Origin: Myxococcota bacterium
Lineage (GTDB): Bacteria > Myxococcota > B64-G9
DNA length: 64,000 bases
Reading direction: 5' to 3'
NCBI GenBank assembly: GCA_022710975.1
Contig: JAKLGA010000002.1
Coordinates: 310,001 to 374,000 of the forward strand
The position numbers and the translations under genes were made by a program. The notes below the pieces were generated by a model. The model was not told where the DNA came from and ran no database searches. It was given only the letters and a program-made list of their open reading frames with translations. Shown here one piece after another: positions 34,615 through 42,800 of the stretch. How positions within the stretch are numbered: the first letter of the stretch is position 1; every line of letters starts with the position of its first letter.

Positions 34615-37600
34615 ATGCGCGCGCGGCGAGCACACACGGTTCGGGCGGGCGGGCTGCTGGCCCTGGCGACCGCGGCGCTGCTGGCCGTGGGCTGCCCGGA
34701 CGCGGGGCCCGCGGCCGACGCCGGGCCGGACGCCGACGCCGACGGGGGGCCGGACGGGGACGCCGACGGCGGGCCGGACCAGGACGCCGACGGCGACGCG
34801 GACGGAGCGGACGACGGGGCCGACGCGGGCCCGGTCGAGCTCGGCCTGGGCGCGGTCCTGCCCTCGCGCGGCCCGACCGAGGGCGGCACCTGGGTCAACC
34901 TGTTGGGCGAGGGCTTCGTGCGCGGCATCGGCGAGAGCCCCTTCGACGCCCGCGACGTGACCGACGTGACCTTCGGAGACAACCCGGCCATCGACATCGA
35001 GGTGGTGCGCGACGACATGATCAGCGTGCGCACCCCGCCCGGGCTGGCCGGGCCGTGCCAGGTGGTGGTCGAGAACCCCAACGGGCGCGTCGTCCTCCCG
35101 GGCGGCTTCACCTTCTTCGACAAGCTGATCACCGGCCAGGTGAGCCCCACCGATCTCGCGGCCGGGGGCGGCACGCCCTTCACGGTCGAGGGCTCCGGCT
35201 TCACCGCCGACACCCGGGTGCTGGTGGGCGGGCGGCTGGCGCCCTCGCTCGAGCTGGAGAGCGCCGAGCTGCTGCGGATGGTGGCCCCGCCGGGCGCGCC
35301 CGGCCTCGCCGACCTCGAGGTGGTCAACCGCAACGGCCGCGCCCTGATCTACCGCGGCATGCGCTACCACGCCCGCCCGGAGCTGACCGGGCTGGAGCCC
35401 CCGGCCGGCCCGGCCGAGGGCGGCACGCCCGTGGCGATCCGCGGTCTGGGACTCGAGCCGGGCTGCCAGGTGTGGATCGGCGGCGCGCCGGCTGCCGGCG
35501 TCACCTGGGTGGCGGACGACCGGCTGGAGGCCGTGAGCCCGCCGGGCGCGGCCGGACCGGCCGAGGTGCGGGTCGCCTGCGCCGTGGAGGAGGCCCTGCT
35601 GGAGGGCGGATTCGTGTACCTGCCGCCGGCCACCGGGGCGCTCGGCCTGCTGGCGCTCGCCCCGCCGGCCGGCCCCGAGGGCGGCGGCCAGCGCGTGGCC
35701 CTGTGCGGGGAGGGCTTCGCGGCCGGGCTCGACGAGGTGCGCTTCGGCACGGCCGCGGCGACGGGGCTGTCGGTCCAGGACGACCGGCTGGCCTGGGCGA
35801 CCACCCCGGCGGGCAGCCCGGGCGCGGTGGACGTCGAGGTGCGCGCCGGCGCGGCCACGGCCCAGGCCCCGGCGGCCTTCCGCTACTTCACCCCGCTCGC
35901 GCTCGACGGCGTGGAGCCGGCCGAGGCGCCCGCCGCCGGCGGGGCGCCGTTCACCCTGCACGGGCACGGCTTCCACGCGGGAGTGGAGGTGCGGGTGGGC
36001 GGGCTGCCGGCCTCCGGCCTCGAGCTCGTGTCACCCGACGAGCTGCGGGCGATCAGCCCGCCGGGCTCCCCCGGCGCGGTCGAGCTCGAGGTGCGCGACG
36101 GAGACAGCCGCGCCAGCCTGCCCTGGCGGCTGACGGGCACGCTGAGCCTCCTGCGCGCGGAGCCCGACTCCGGCGGCCAGGCGGGCGGCACCTACGTGCT
36201 GCTGCTGGGCGACGGGCTGGGCGCGGACGCGCAGGTGTGGTTCGGCGAGCGCGAGGCCAGCGTGGTGCAGGCCCTGTCCACCAGCCTGCTGGCCGTGCGC
36301 AGCCCGCGCGGCGAGCCCGGCGAGGTGAGCGTGGCGGTGGAGCGCGGCGGGGCGCGGGCCGAGCTGCCCGGCGGCTTCTCCTACTTCGATCCCACCAACG
36401 ACCGAGGCGGCGCCTCGGGCGGCCCGCTCCAGGGCGCGCTGTACGTCACCGCGCTGGACGGCACGTACTCCAAGTACGGCCTCCCGCTGCCGGGCGCCAC
36501 GGTGCTGCTCGAGGAGCCGGCGCTCAACGGCCTGACCGACGACCGCGGCCAGGTCACCTTCTCGGGGCCGTCCCTGGTGCGGGCCGTGACGCTCACCGTG
36601 GCCAAGGAGGGCTACCAGGCCACCACCCTGGTGGGCCTGGACGCGGCCGCGCTGACCGTCTACCTGTTCCCCAACGAGCAGGAGCCCATCGACATCAACC
36701 CGGGCGATCCGCCCAAGCTGAGCGTGCTGTCCGGGCGCGTGTTCGGCTTCAAGGACGTGCCCTGGCTGCCGCTGCCGGCGGGCGCCCAGCTCGAGGCGCG
36801 GGTCGGCTCCACCTCCTACAGCCTCTACTCGGTGCCGCCCTTCGCCGGCGTGCCACAGGGGTTGCCGGTGACCGAGGACGGCGGCACCTACGAGTTCACC
36901 GTGCGGCTGGGCGAGTACAGCCTGGTGGCGCTGTACGGGGTGAGCGATCCGGCCCTGGGCACCTTCACCCCGGCCCTGATGGGCGTGCGCCGGGCCATCC
37001 AGGTGCCCAGCGAGGACCCGGTCTCCGGCCAGGACATCGTGCTGGGCACGGCGCTGGACCAGGGCGTGGTGGTGACCCTGGTCGATCCGCCGGTCGGCAG
37101 CCTGGGAGAGCCGGTGCAGTACGGGGCCTACGTGAGCCTGGACCTCGGCCGGGATGGCGTGGTCTACCTCGATCAGGCCAAGGGCGTCAGCAACATGCTC
37201 TCGCTCTCGCGCCTGCCCGCGGCCAGCGCGGACGCCTTCCTGTTCGTGGCCCAGGCCAGCAGCCAGGGCGGCTACCCCTACTCCTACGTGTTCGGCCGCC
37301 AGGCCGGCGACCTGTCCGGCGGCATCTCGCTCGGGCCCTTCCTGGGCTTCCCGCGCATCCTGAGCCCGGCCCCGGACGGCCCGCTCGAGGGCGGCCGGAT
37401 CGCCTGGCAGGTGGACGGACCCACGCCCATGCTCACCCAGGTGCTGGTGCAGACCGCGGAGCTCATCCCGCGCGTCCTGTGGCGGGTGGTGTTGCCCGGC
37501 GGGCAGACCGAGGTGACCCTGCCCGAGGAGCTGCTCGGGCTGCTGCCGCGCGGGGAGCCCCTGCTGATGCTGATCTACACGGCCAACTCGCCGCGCTTCG

Positions 37601-37686
37601 AGTTCGATCGCTTCAACTACGGCCAGCTCTCCACGGGCCGCTGGACCGCCTACACGGTCAACTTCGCCAGCTTCACCGCGCCCTGA
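34615..37686 (+). CDS. IPT/TIG-repeat lipoprotein
   Basis: The 1023-aa protein begins with a lipobox (LLAVGCPDAG) and a long Asp/Ala/Gly-rich spacer (about 25-70). Six IPT/TIG units follow (about 75-600), each with a G-T-x-V/F-x-L/I-x-G-x-G-F core such as LEPPAGPAEGGTPVAIRGLG and VEPAEAPAAGGAPFTLHGHG. Next is a carboxypeptidase-regulatory-like beta domain (about 605-690; GATVLLEEPALNGLTDDRGQ) and a beta-rich C-terminus (about 700-1023). This is a classic extended, rod-like surface protein. No catalytic motif is visible. It sits 17 nt after the PPC gene in the same transcription unit. Confidence 0.9.
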   Translation: MRARRAHTVRAGGLLALATAALLAVGCPDAGPAADAGPDADADGGPDGDADGGPDQDADGDADGADDGADAGPVELGLGAVLPSRGPTEGGTWVNLLGEGFVRGIGESPFDARDVTDVTFGDNPAIDIEVVRDDMISVRTPPGLAGPCQVVVENPNGRVVLPGGFTFFDKLITGQVSPTDLAAGGGTPFTVEGSGFTADTRVLVGGRLAPSLELESAELLRMVAPPGAPGLADLEVVNRNGRALIYRGMRYHARPELTGLEPPAGPAEGGTPVAIRGLGLEPGCQVWIGGAPAAGVTWVADDRLEAVSPPGAAGPAEVRVACAVEEALLEGGFVYLPPATGALGLLALAPPAGPEGGGQRVALCGEGFAAGLDEVRFGTAAATGLSVQDDRLAWATTPAGSPGAVDVEVRAGAATAQAPAAFRYFTPLALDGVEPAEAPAAGGAPFTLHGHGFHAGVEVRVGGLPASGLELVSPDELRAISPPGSPGAVELEVRDGDSRASLPWRLTGTLSLLRAEPDSGGQAGGTYVLLLGDGLGADAQVWFGEREASVVQALSTSLLAVRSPRGEPGEVSVAVERGGARAELPGGFSYFDPTNDRGGASGGPLQGALYVTALDGTYSKYGLPLPGATVLLEEPALNGLTDDRGQVTFSGPSLVRAVTLTVAKEGYQATTLVGLDAAALTVYLFPNEQEPIDINPGDPPKLSVLSGRVFGFKDVPWLPLPAGAQLEARVGSTSYSLYSVPPFAGVPQGLPVTEDGGTYEFTVRLGEYSLVALYGVSDPALGTFTPALMGVRRAIQVPSEDPVSGQDIVLGTALDQGVVVTLVDPPVGSLGEPVQYGAYVSLDLGRDGVVYLDQAKGVSNMLSLSRLPAASADAFLFVAQASSQGGYPYSYVFGRQAGDLSGGISLGPFLGFPRILSPAPDGPLEGGRIAWQVDGPTPMLTQVLVQTAELIPRVLWRVVLPGGQTEVTLPEELLGLLPRGEPLLMLIYTANSPRFEFDRFNYGQLSTGRWTAYTVNFASFTAP

Positions 37687-37705
37687 GGGAGGCGGGCACC
37701 CAGGC

Positions 37706-38719
37706 ATGCACCCCTCCCTCTCCCCCTGCCCAGCCCTGCGCTCCCTCGGCCCGCTGGCGGTCGGCCTGCTGGCGCTCGGGCTGCCCACCGGCTGCGACAC
37801 CGGCGCACAGCTCTCCACCATCTGCCGCGGGGACGAGGACTGCCCGCCCGGCTACCGCTGCGAGCTGTCCACGGGCCTGTGCCTGTGCGCCAGCGACGAG
37901 GTGTGCGGCCCGGACGAGTACTGCGCCCCGGACGGCCGCTGCCGCCGGCGCATGGCCTGCGACACGAACCTGGATTGCCCGCTGGGCACCTTCTGCGACT
38001 CGACCACCGGCAACTGCATCGAGCAGGACAAGTGCACCGACGACAAGCAGTGCCCGCTGGGGCAGATCTGCTCCGAGGTCACCTTCCGCTGCGCCCCGGG
38101 CTGCCGCCAGAACGGCGACTGCCCGCTGGGCGACGTGTGCCGCGAGGGCGCCTGCCGCGGCGGGCTGTGCGAGGACACGTCCTACTGTGCCTACGGCGAG
38201 CTGTGCGAGCCCGCCAGCCAGACCTGCTCCAGCCCCTACGACGACGAACTCGCCCCCTTCTGCGCCCCGTGCCGCCCGACCAGCGTGAGCGAGCCGAACC
38301 GCTGCGGCCCGGGCCCGAACTTCTGCATCATGACCGGCAACGATCCCTCGCTGGCGCCCTTCTGCGGGGTGGACTGCAGCCAGGGCCAGGAGTGCCCCAA
38401 CGGCTACGGCTGCCACCTGATCCTGACCGCGCCCGACGGGAGCTGCCAGGCGGACGGGGAGTGCCCCTCGGGGAGCTGCCACATCAACGAGGGCGACACG
38501 GTCGGCTTCTGCCTGTGCGCCACCGACGCCGAGTGCCCGCAGGACGCCTGCGACGACTTCGCCTTCGAGTGCCGCCTGACCCGCCGGCCCTGCAGCCCGG
38601 GCGGCGCCGAGTGCGATCGGCCCATCTACTGCATCGAGGGGCTGTGCCTGCTCGGCAGGAACTGCGCCCCGGTGGAGGGGCTGCGCTGCGCGGACCTCAC
38701 CGGCGGGGTGGCGCCGTGA
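37706..38719 (+). CDS. Cys-rich lipoprotein, copy A of a tandem pair
   Basis: The 337-aa protein has a lipobox (LGLPTGCDTG). It holds a chain of Cys-rich units such as CRGDEDCPPGYRCELSTGLC, CGPDEYCAPDGRC, DCPLGTFCDSTTGNC and DCPLGDVCREGAC. The second half is less regular (GPGPNFCIMTG, CSQGQECPNGYGC, DDFAFECRLTRRPCSPGG). It overlaps the next gene by GTGA. The first half is almost identical, at DNA level, to copy B; the second half is only related. No enzymatic domain is seen; a surface role is inferred. Confidence 0.87.
   Translation: MHPSLSPCPALRSLGPLAVGLLALGLPTGCDTGAQLSTICRGDEDCPPGYRCELSTGLCLCASDEVCGPDEYCAPDGRCRRRMACDTNLDCPLGTFCDSTTGNCIEQDKCTDDKQCPLGQICSEVTFRCAPGCRQNGDCPLGDVCREGACRGGLCEDTSYCAYGELCEPASQTCSSPYDDELAPFCAPCRPTSVSEPNRCGPGPNFCIMTGNDPSLAPFCGVDCSQGQECPNGYGCHLILTAPDGSCQADGECPSGSCHINEGDTVGFCLCATDAECPQDACDDFAFECRLTRRPCSPGGAECDRPIYCIEGLCLLGRNCAPVEGLRCADLTGGVAP
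37808..38208 (+). repeat. 401-bp direct repeat, copy A
   Basis: This block differs from 38791-39191 at only three bases over 401 bp (offset 983). Flanking sequence on both sides diverges sharply, so the block behaves as a unit of recent duplication or gene conversion. Confidence 0.95.
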
Positions 38720-39693
38720 GCCGGGCGGTCGTCACCTGCGGGCTGGTCCTGCTGGCCCTCCCGCTGCTGCCGGGCTGCGAGCAGAGCACGCAGCTCTCCA
38801 CCATCTGCCGCGGGGACGAGGACTGTCCGCCCGGCTACCGCTGCGAGCTGTCCACGGGCCTGTGCCTGTGCGCCAGCGACGAGGTGTGCGGCCCGGACGA
38901 GTACTGCGCCCCGGACGGCCGCTGCCGCCGGCGCATGGCCTGCGACACGAACCTGGATTGCCCGCTGGGCACCTTCTGCGACTCGACCACCGGCAACTGC
39001 ATCGAGCAGGACAAGTGCACCGACGACAAGCAGTGCCCGCTGGGGCAGATCTGCTCCGAGGTCACCTTCCGCTGCGCCCCGGGCTGCCGCCAGAACGGCG
39101 ACTGCCCGCTGGGCGACGTGTGCCGCGAGGGCGCCTGCCGCGGCGGGCTGTGCGAGGACAAGTCCTACTGCGCCTACGGCGAGCTGTGCGATCTCGACAG
39201 CGACAGCTGCTACGACCCGTACGATCCGGACCTCAGCCCGTTCTGCGACACGTGCCGTTCGGCCACCATCTACGAGCCGAGCCAGTGCGGCCCCGGGCCC
39301 AACTTCTGCCTGGTGCGCGCGGGCGACCTGACCCTGCCGCCCTACTGCGGCGTGGACTGCAGCCAGGGCCAGGAGTGCCCCAACGGCTACGACTGCTTCT
39401 CGGTGCGCATCGTGTACACCAGCGACAACTGCCGCAGCGACGCGGAGTGCGACTCGGGCAGCTGCTACATCAAGGAGGGCGACGAGCTCGGATTCTGCCT
39501 GTGCACCTCCATGGCGCAGTGCCCTCAGGACTCATGCGACGACTTCACCTTCGAGTGCCGCGTGACCCGCCGGCCCTGCACCCCGGGCGGAAACGAGTGC
39601 GACCGGCCCATCTACTGCATCGACGGCTACTGCCACATCGGCTACAACTGCAAGCCCGTCGAAGGGCTGCGCTGCGAAGACGTGCTACAATGA
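38716..39693 (+). CDS. Cys-rich lipoprotein, copy B of a tandem pair
   Basis: GTG start overlaps the previous stop. The 325-aa protein has a lipobox (LLPGCEQST). Its N-terminal half is nearly identical to copy A; the C-terminal half differs (DKSYCAYGELCDLDSDSC, GPGPNFCLVRAGD, CFSVRIVYTSDNC), though motifs such as CGVDCSQGQECPNGY and CDDFTFECRVTRRPCTPGG remain. The pattern suggests shared partner binding by the first half and separate specificity in the second. It overlaps the HEAT-repeat gene by ATGA. Confidence 0.87.
   Translation: MSRAVVTCGLVLLALPLLPGCEQSTQLSTICRGDEDCPPGYRCELSTGLCLCASDEVCGPDEYCAPDGRCRRRMACDTNLDCPLGTFCDSTTGNCIEQDKCTDDKQCPLGQICSEVTFRCAPGCRQNGDCPLGDVCREGACRGGLCEDKSYCAYGELCDLDSDSCYDPYDPDLSPFCDTCRSATIYEPSQCGPGPNFCLVRAGDLTLPPYCGVDCSQGQECPNGYDCFSVRIVYTSDNCRSDAECDSGSCYIKEGDELGFCLCTSMAQCPQDSCDDFTFECRVTRRPCTPGGNECDRPIYCIDGYCHIGYNCKPVEGLRCEDVLQ
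38791..39191 (+). repeat. 401-bp direct repeat, copy B
   Basis: Partner of the block at 37808-38208; three mismatches in 401 bp. Confidence 0.95.
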
Positions 39694-40541
39694 GCCCAGG
39701 TGGAACCGCACCCATGAGCACCGCTCGCACCGAGCCCCTCCATCCGCGCCGGCCGGTCTGGCTGCTGGGCATCGTCATGGCGCTGCTCGCGCCCAGCGGC
39801 GCCGCGGCCCAGGCCGACCCGGAGCTGCTCACGGCGCTCCAGGACTCGAGCTTCAAGGTGCGCCTGCGCGCCGCCGTGATGATCGGCAAGAAGAAGATGA
39901 AGGACGCCGCCCCGGCGTTGCGCAAGGCGCTGGAGGACGAGCAGGACGTGGTGCGCGCCGCGGCCGCCGCCTCGCTCGGCCAGGTCGGAGATCAGGAGTC
40001 GCGCCCGCTGCTGGCCAAGCTGATCAACCACTCCAGCGAGGCGGTGCGCAAGTCGGCCACCAAGGGCCTGACCGAGCTGGACGGCGCGCTCGGCGGACGC
40101 AAGTACCTGCTGGTGTTCGACCCCCCGGTGTTGCCGGCCGGTGTGAGCGCGGGCCAGGGCGCCCGGCTCCTGCGGGCGGTCAAGAAGGAGCTCGGCCGCA
40201 GCGCGGTGTCCGTGCCGAGCGTGGGCGAGGAGAGCGTGCTGCAGGGCGGCCCGCTGAACGAGCACATCGAAGCGCGCGGGCTGACCGGCATGCGCATCCA
40301 GACCAAGCTGGTCAAGCTGCAGGCCACCCAGAGCGGGGTGGTGTGCAAGGTGAGCATCATGGTGGTGACCGTGGCCCGCAACCGCATGGAGTTCGCGGGC
40401 AACGGCGAGGGCGAGGCCGAGGTGGACGGGGAGCTGGACGACGACACGCGGGTGGAGATCGAGGAGCAGCTCCTGGACGCCGCGGGCCAGGCCGCGGCGC
40501 AGGAGGTGTCCGGGTTCCTCACCCGCCGTACCGGTCCGTAG
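39690..40541 (+). CDS. Exported HEAT-repeat protein
   Basis: The ATG at 39690 overlaps the previous stop; an in-frame ATG at 39714 with GGTGG upstream is an alternative start. A signal peptide (about 28-45; LLGIVMALLAPSGAAAQ) is followed by two or three HEAT/PBS-lyase-like repeats (about 46-120; SSFKVRLRAAVMIGKKKMK and DEQDVVRAAAAASLGQVGD). A C-terminal alpha/beta domain (about 130-283) is not recognised. HEAT repeats are protein-binding solenoids. Its position between surface lipoproteins and the membrane protein suggests a periplasmic adaptor. Confidence 0.82.
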   Translation: MSPGGTAPMSTARTEPLHPRRPVWLLGIVMALLAPSGAAAQADPELLTALQDSSFKVRLRAAVMIGKKKMKDAAPALRKALEDEQDVVRAAAAASLGQVGDQESRPLLAKLINHSSEAVRKSATKGLTELDGALGGRKYLLVFDPPVLPAGVSAGQGARLLRAVKKELGRSAVSVPSVGEESVLQGGPLNEHIEARGLTGMRIQTKLVKLQATQSGVVCKVSIMVVTVARNRMEFAGNGEGEAEVDGELDDDTRVEIEEQLLDAAGQAAAQEVSGFLTRRTGP

Positions 40542-40558
40542 CCGGAGGAGAGTGTCCC

Positions 40559-41155
40559 ATGGCAGAGGCTTTCGATCCGAAGAAGAAGCGGCGCCTGCGG
40601 AACCTGCTGCTGGACAAGCGGTTCCAGCTCAAGTACACGGCGGCGGTGGTGGTGATCACCAGCCTGCTGTGCATCGTCCTGGGCTTCTTCCTGTACCGCT
40701 CCCAGCAGGAGACCTCCCAGGTGGCCCTGGTCGGGCTGGACGAGGAGGTCAAGGCCGCCATGAGCGACGAGCTGGCCAGCGAGGACCGCAAGGTCCTGTT
40801 CGTCCTGGTGGCTTGCCTGGGCGGCCTGGTGTTCGCCATGTCTCTCCTGGGCATCGTGGCCACGCACAAGATCGCCGGCCCGGCCTTCGCCGTGCGGCGC
40901 AACCTGTCGCGCATCGCCGACGGCGAGCTGCCCCAGGTGCGCGCGCTGCGGCCGGGCGACGAGCTGCAGTCCGTGGGCGAGGAGCTGCAGCGCATGGTGG
41001 GCACCCTGCGCGGGCGCGAGCAGAAGGACGTCGAGCTGCTGGCGAACACCATCCTGGCGCTGACCACCTCGTCGGCCTCGGGCCCCGATCCGGCGCTGCT
41101 CGAGGCGCTCAAGGCCGCCCACAAGGAGAAGCACGAGCGCCTCAACCAGGCCTGA
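40559..41155 (+). CDS. HAMP-like membrane protein
   Basis: The 198-aa protein starts after GGAGGAG. A basic N-terminus precedes TM1 (about 24-46; YTAAVVVITSLLCIVLGFFL). A short extracytoplasmic loop leads to TM2 (about 78-102), and a HAMP-like linker follows (about 104-155), beginning with THKIAGPAFAVRRNL and containing DGELPQVRALRPGDELQSVG. A coiled coil ends the protein; there is no kinase, cyclase or methyl-accepting domain. HAMP modules relay signals across membranes. It lies between an exported HEAT protein and a diadenylate cyclase gene, so a signal relay is tempting but unproven. Confidence 0.82.
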   Translation: MAEAFDPKKKRRLRNLLLDKRFQLKYTAAVVVITSLLCIVLGFFLYRSQQETSQVALVGLDEEVKAAMSDELASEDRKVLFVLVACLGGLVFAMSLLGIVATHKIAGPAFAVRRNLSRIADGELPQVRALRPGDELQSVGEELQRMVGTLRGREQKDVELLANTILALTTSSASGPDPALLEALKAAHKEKHERLNQA

Positions 41156-41201
41156 GCGTCCTCCCTGCCCGCGGCCCCCAGCCCCCCTCGCCTGCCAGGT
41201 T

Positions 41202-41231
41202 TTTGCGCCCGCGCGCGGCCTGCCGTACCAT
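41202..41231 (+). promoter_or_regulatory. Possible internal promoter for the diadenylate cyclase gene
   Basis: TTTGCG (41202-41207), an 18-nt spacer and TACCAT (41226-41231) lie in the 94-nt gap, the largest in the operon. The cyclase may be transcribed separately as well as by read-through. Confidence 0.35.
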
Positions 41232-41249
41232 GGCCGTGCGAGGTGAGGC

Positions 41250-42311
41250 ATGCCCAGCGCCGAGGACAAGCAGCAACCCAAGAAGGACACCACGGCCAAG
41301 GCGGAGCCCGCGCCGGCCTCGGAGCCCGCGGCCAAGCTCCCGGCCAAGCCCGAGCCGAAGGCCGAGGCCCCCCCTGGAAAGCCAGGGCCTGCCAAGCCGG
41401 AACCCCCGGCCAAGCCGCCCCCCAAGGAGCGCCCGCTGACCGAGCCGCAGGCCTTCCTGAAGGAGGCCCTGGCCGCGGCCCGGCACCTGGAGGTCGACCG
41501 GCTGCTGATGATCTGCGACGAGGCCGGGCCGCTCGAGCTGCTCATCGGCCGCGGGGTGAAGAAGAAGGCCGTGCTGGCCACCAGCTCGGAGAAGCAACAC
41601 CTGCGCTGCGAGGAGCTCGGCCTGGCCCACGTGGCCATCCCGCCCTTCGCCTTCGACCGGCTGGACAAGATCAAGGTCGCCTTGAGCGCCAGCCAGTCCG
41701 CCGGCAGCGTGGCGGATGGCGACTTGGTGTTGTGCCTGGTCGGCCGTCCGGGCTCACCCGAGACCGACACCAGCATGCTGACCCGGGTCGGGCAGCACTC
41801 GGAGGAGCAGTCGGCCCTGGGCGCGCTCATCGCCGGGGGCGAGGTCTCCCCGCAGGTGCTGGACGCCGTGCTGCAGATGGCGCTCAGCGTGGGTTTCGAC
41901 GGCATCGAGGGCACCCCGGTGGGCACCATCCTGGTGGTCGGCGACTCGACCGCCATCATGGAGAAGTCCAAGCAGCTCACCCTGAACCCGTTCCAGGGCT
42001 ACTCCGAGGATGATCGCAACATCCTGGATCCGAAGATCCGCGACGCGGTCCGGAACTTCTGCCTGCTCGACGGGGCCATCGTGGTGCGCGAGGACGGCGT
42101 GCTGCTGGCCGCGGGCCGCTACCTGCGCCCCCCGGAGACGCTGGACATCGACCTGCCCATGGGCCAGGGCACCCGGCACGCCGCGGCCAAGGCTATCACC
42201 CAGGTGACCCACGCGGTCGCCTTCGTGGTCTCGAAGACCACCGGCGCGGTCAGCATCTACCGCGCGGGTGGGCTGGTGGTGGAGATCAAGCAGCCGAGGA
42301 GAAGGACCTAA
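41250..42311 (+). CDS. Diadenylate cyclase-like protein (DacZ/CdaZ type)
   Basis: Diadenylate cyclases make the second messenger cyclic di-AMP from two ATP. The DAC domain fills about residues 190-350. Motif 1 is LLDGAIVVREDGVLLAAGRY (Asp274-Gly275-Ala276); motif 2 is GTRHAAAKAI (307-316), where the RHR of DisA/CdaA reads Arg-His-Ala. The ending AFVVSKTTGAVSIYRAGG is typical. Residues about 70-185 (RGVKKKAVLATSSEK, GDLVLCLVGRPG) resemble the pyruvate-kinase C-terminal-like domain of archaeal DacZ. The first 65 residues are a Lys/Ala/Pro-rich tail. Whether the Arg-to-Ala change leaves it active is unknown. It is the last gene of the lipoprotein operon. Confidence 0.78.
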   Translation: MPSAEDKQQPKKDTTAKAEPAPASEPAAKLPAKPEPKAEAPPGKPGPAKPEPPAKPPPKERPLTEPQAFLKEALAAARHLEVDRLLMICDEAGPLELLIGRGVKKKAVLATSSEKQHLRCEELGLAHVAIPPFAFDRLDKIKVALSASQSAGSVADGDLVLCLVGRPGSPETDTSMLTRVGQHSEEQSALGALIAGGEVSPQVLDAVLQMALSVGFDGIEGTPVGTILVVGDSTAIMEKSKQLTLNPFQGYSEDDRNILDPKIRDAVRNFCLLDGAIVVREDGVLLAAGRYLRPPETLDIDLPMGQGTRHAAAKAITQVTHAVAFVVSKTTGAVSIYRAGGLVVEIKQPRRRT

Positions 42312-42329
42312 GGTCTCCTCCGGAGACCT
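42311..42329. terminator. Hairpin shared by two convergent genes
   Basis: AGGTCTCC (42311-42318), loop TCC, GGAGACCT (42322-42329): a perfect 8-bp stem spanning both stop codons. There is no clear U-tract, so efficiency is uncertain. Confidence 0.55.
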
Positions 42330-42648
42330 AGCAGGAGCATTCTCCGCAGCTCTTGTCACCGCCCCTGGACAGCGGGATCTTGGGATCGACGCGGTAACCG
42401 CGGAAGAAGCCCTTCTCCACGAAGTCCACGCACACACCGCCCGTCTGCTGGAGCAGGGCCTTCTCGATCACCACCTTCAGGCCATCGAACTCGAACTTCT
42501 CGTCGGTCTCTTTTGGCTCATCCAGAGCCAATGCCAGGGTGGGCCCCGCTCACCCATGGGACAGGTAGATGCGGAAGGCCCCCTCGACCTTCTCGCGCTG
42601 CCCGAATTCCTTGAGCTTTGCCTGGGCGGACTGGGTCACCTCGACCAT
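42328..42648 (-). CDS. HesB/IscA-like selenoprotein with in-frame UGA (Sec33)
   Basis: ATG at 42648 follows AAAGGAG. The frame reads FRIYLSHG, then TGA (42552-42550), then AGPTLALALDEP without a frameshift, ending in SCGECSC and TAG. Read through, the 106-aa product is a complete A-type iron-sulfur scaffold/carrier (HesB/IscA) in which the first conserved Cys (normally GCxG after the second strand) is Sec33; Cys101, Cys104 and Cys106 supply the C-terminal ligands. HesB-like proteins are a reported prokaryotic selenoprotein family. A 7-bp hairpin starts 18 nt after the UGA, as needed for a bacterial SECIS. Ordinary calling would split this into two small ORFs. Selenocysteine genes (selA, selB, selC) are not in the window. 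Confidence 0.88.
42513..42531 (-). promoter_or_regulatory. Bacterial SECIS hairpin
   Basis: In the minus-strand mRNA, UUGGCUC, loop UGGAU and GAGCCAA form a perfect 7-bp stem with a G-containing loop. It begins 18 nt and its loop 25 nt downstream of the UGA, within the range for SelB-binding elements. Confidence 0.75.
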
Positions 42649-42800
42649 CTCCCACGCTCCTTTCCGCACCGAACCGGAGGTGCCGACCACGGCCCCGGCG
42701 TGCGAATAAAGGATAGTTCGGGTTTTGTATTCCGTCAACGGCCAATCGCCGGAGAAATGGCCGCCGCCGGCGGGCGACCAAGCCGCGGGAGGAGCACGAC

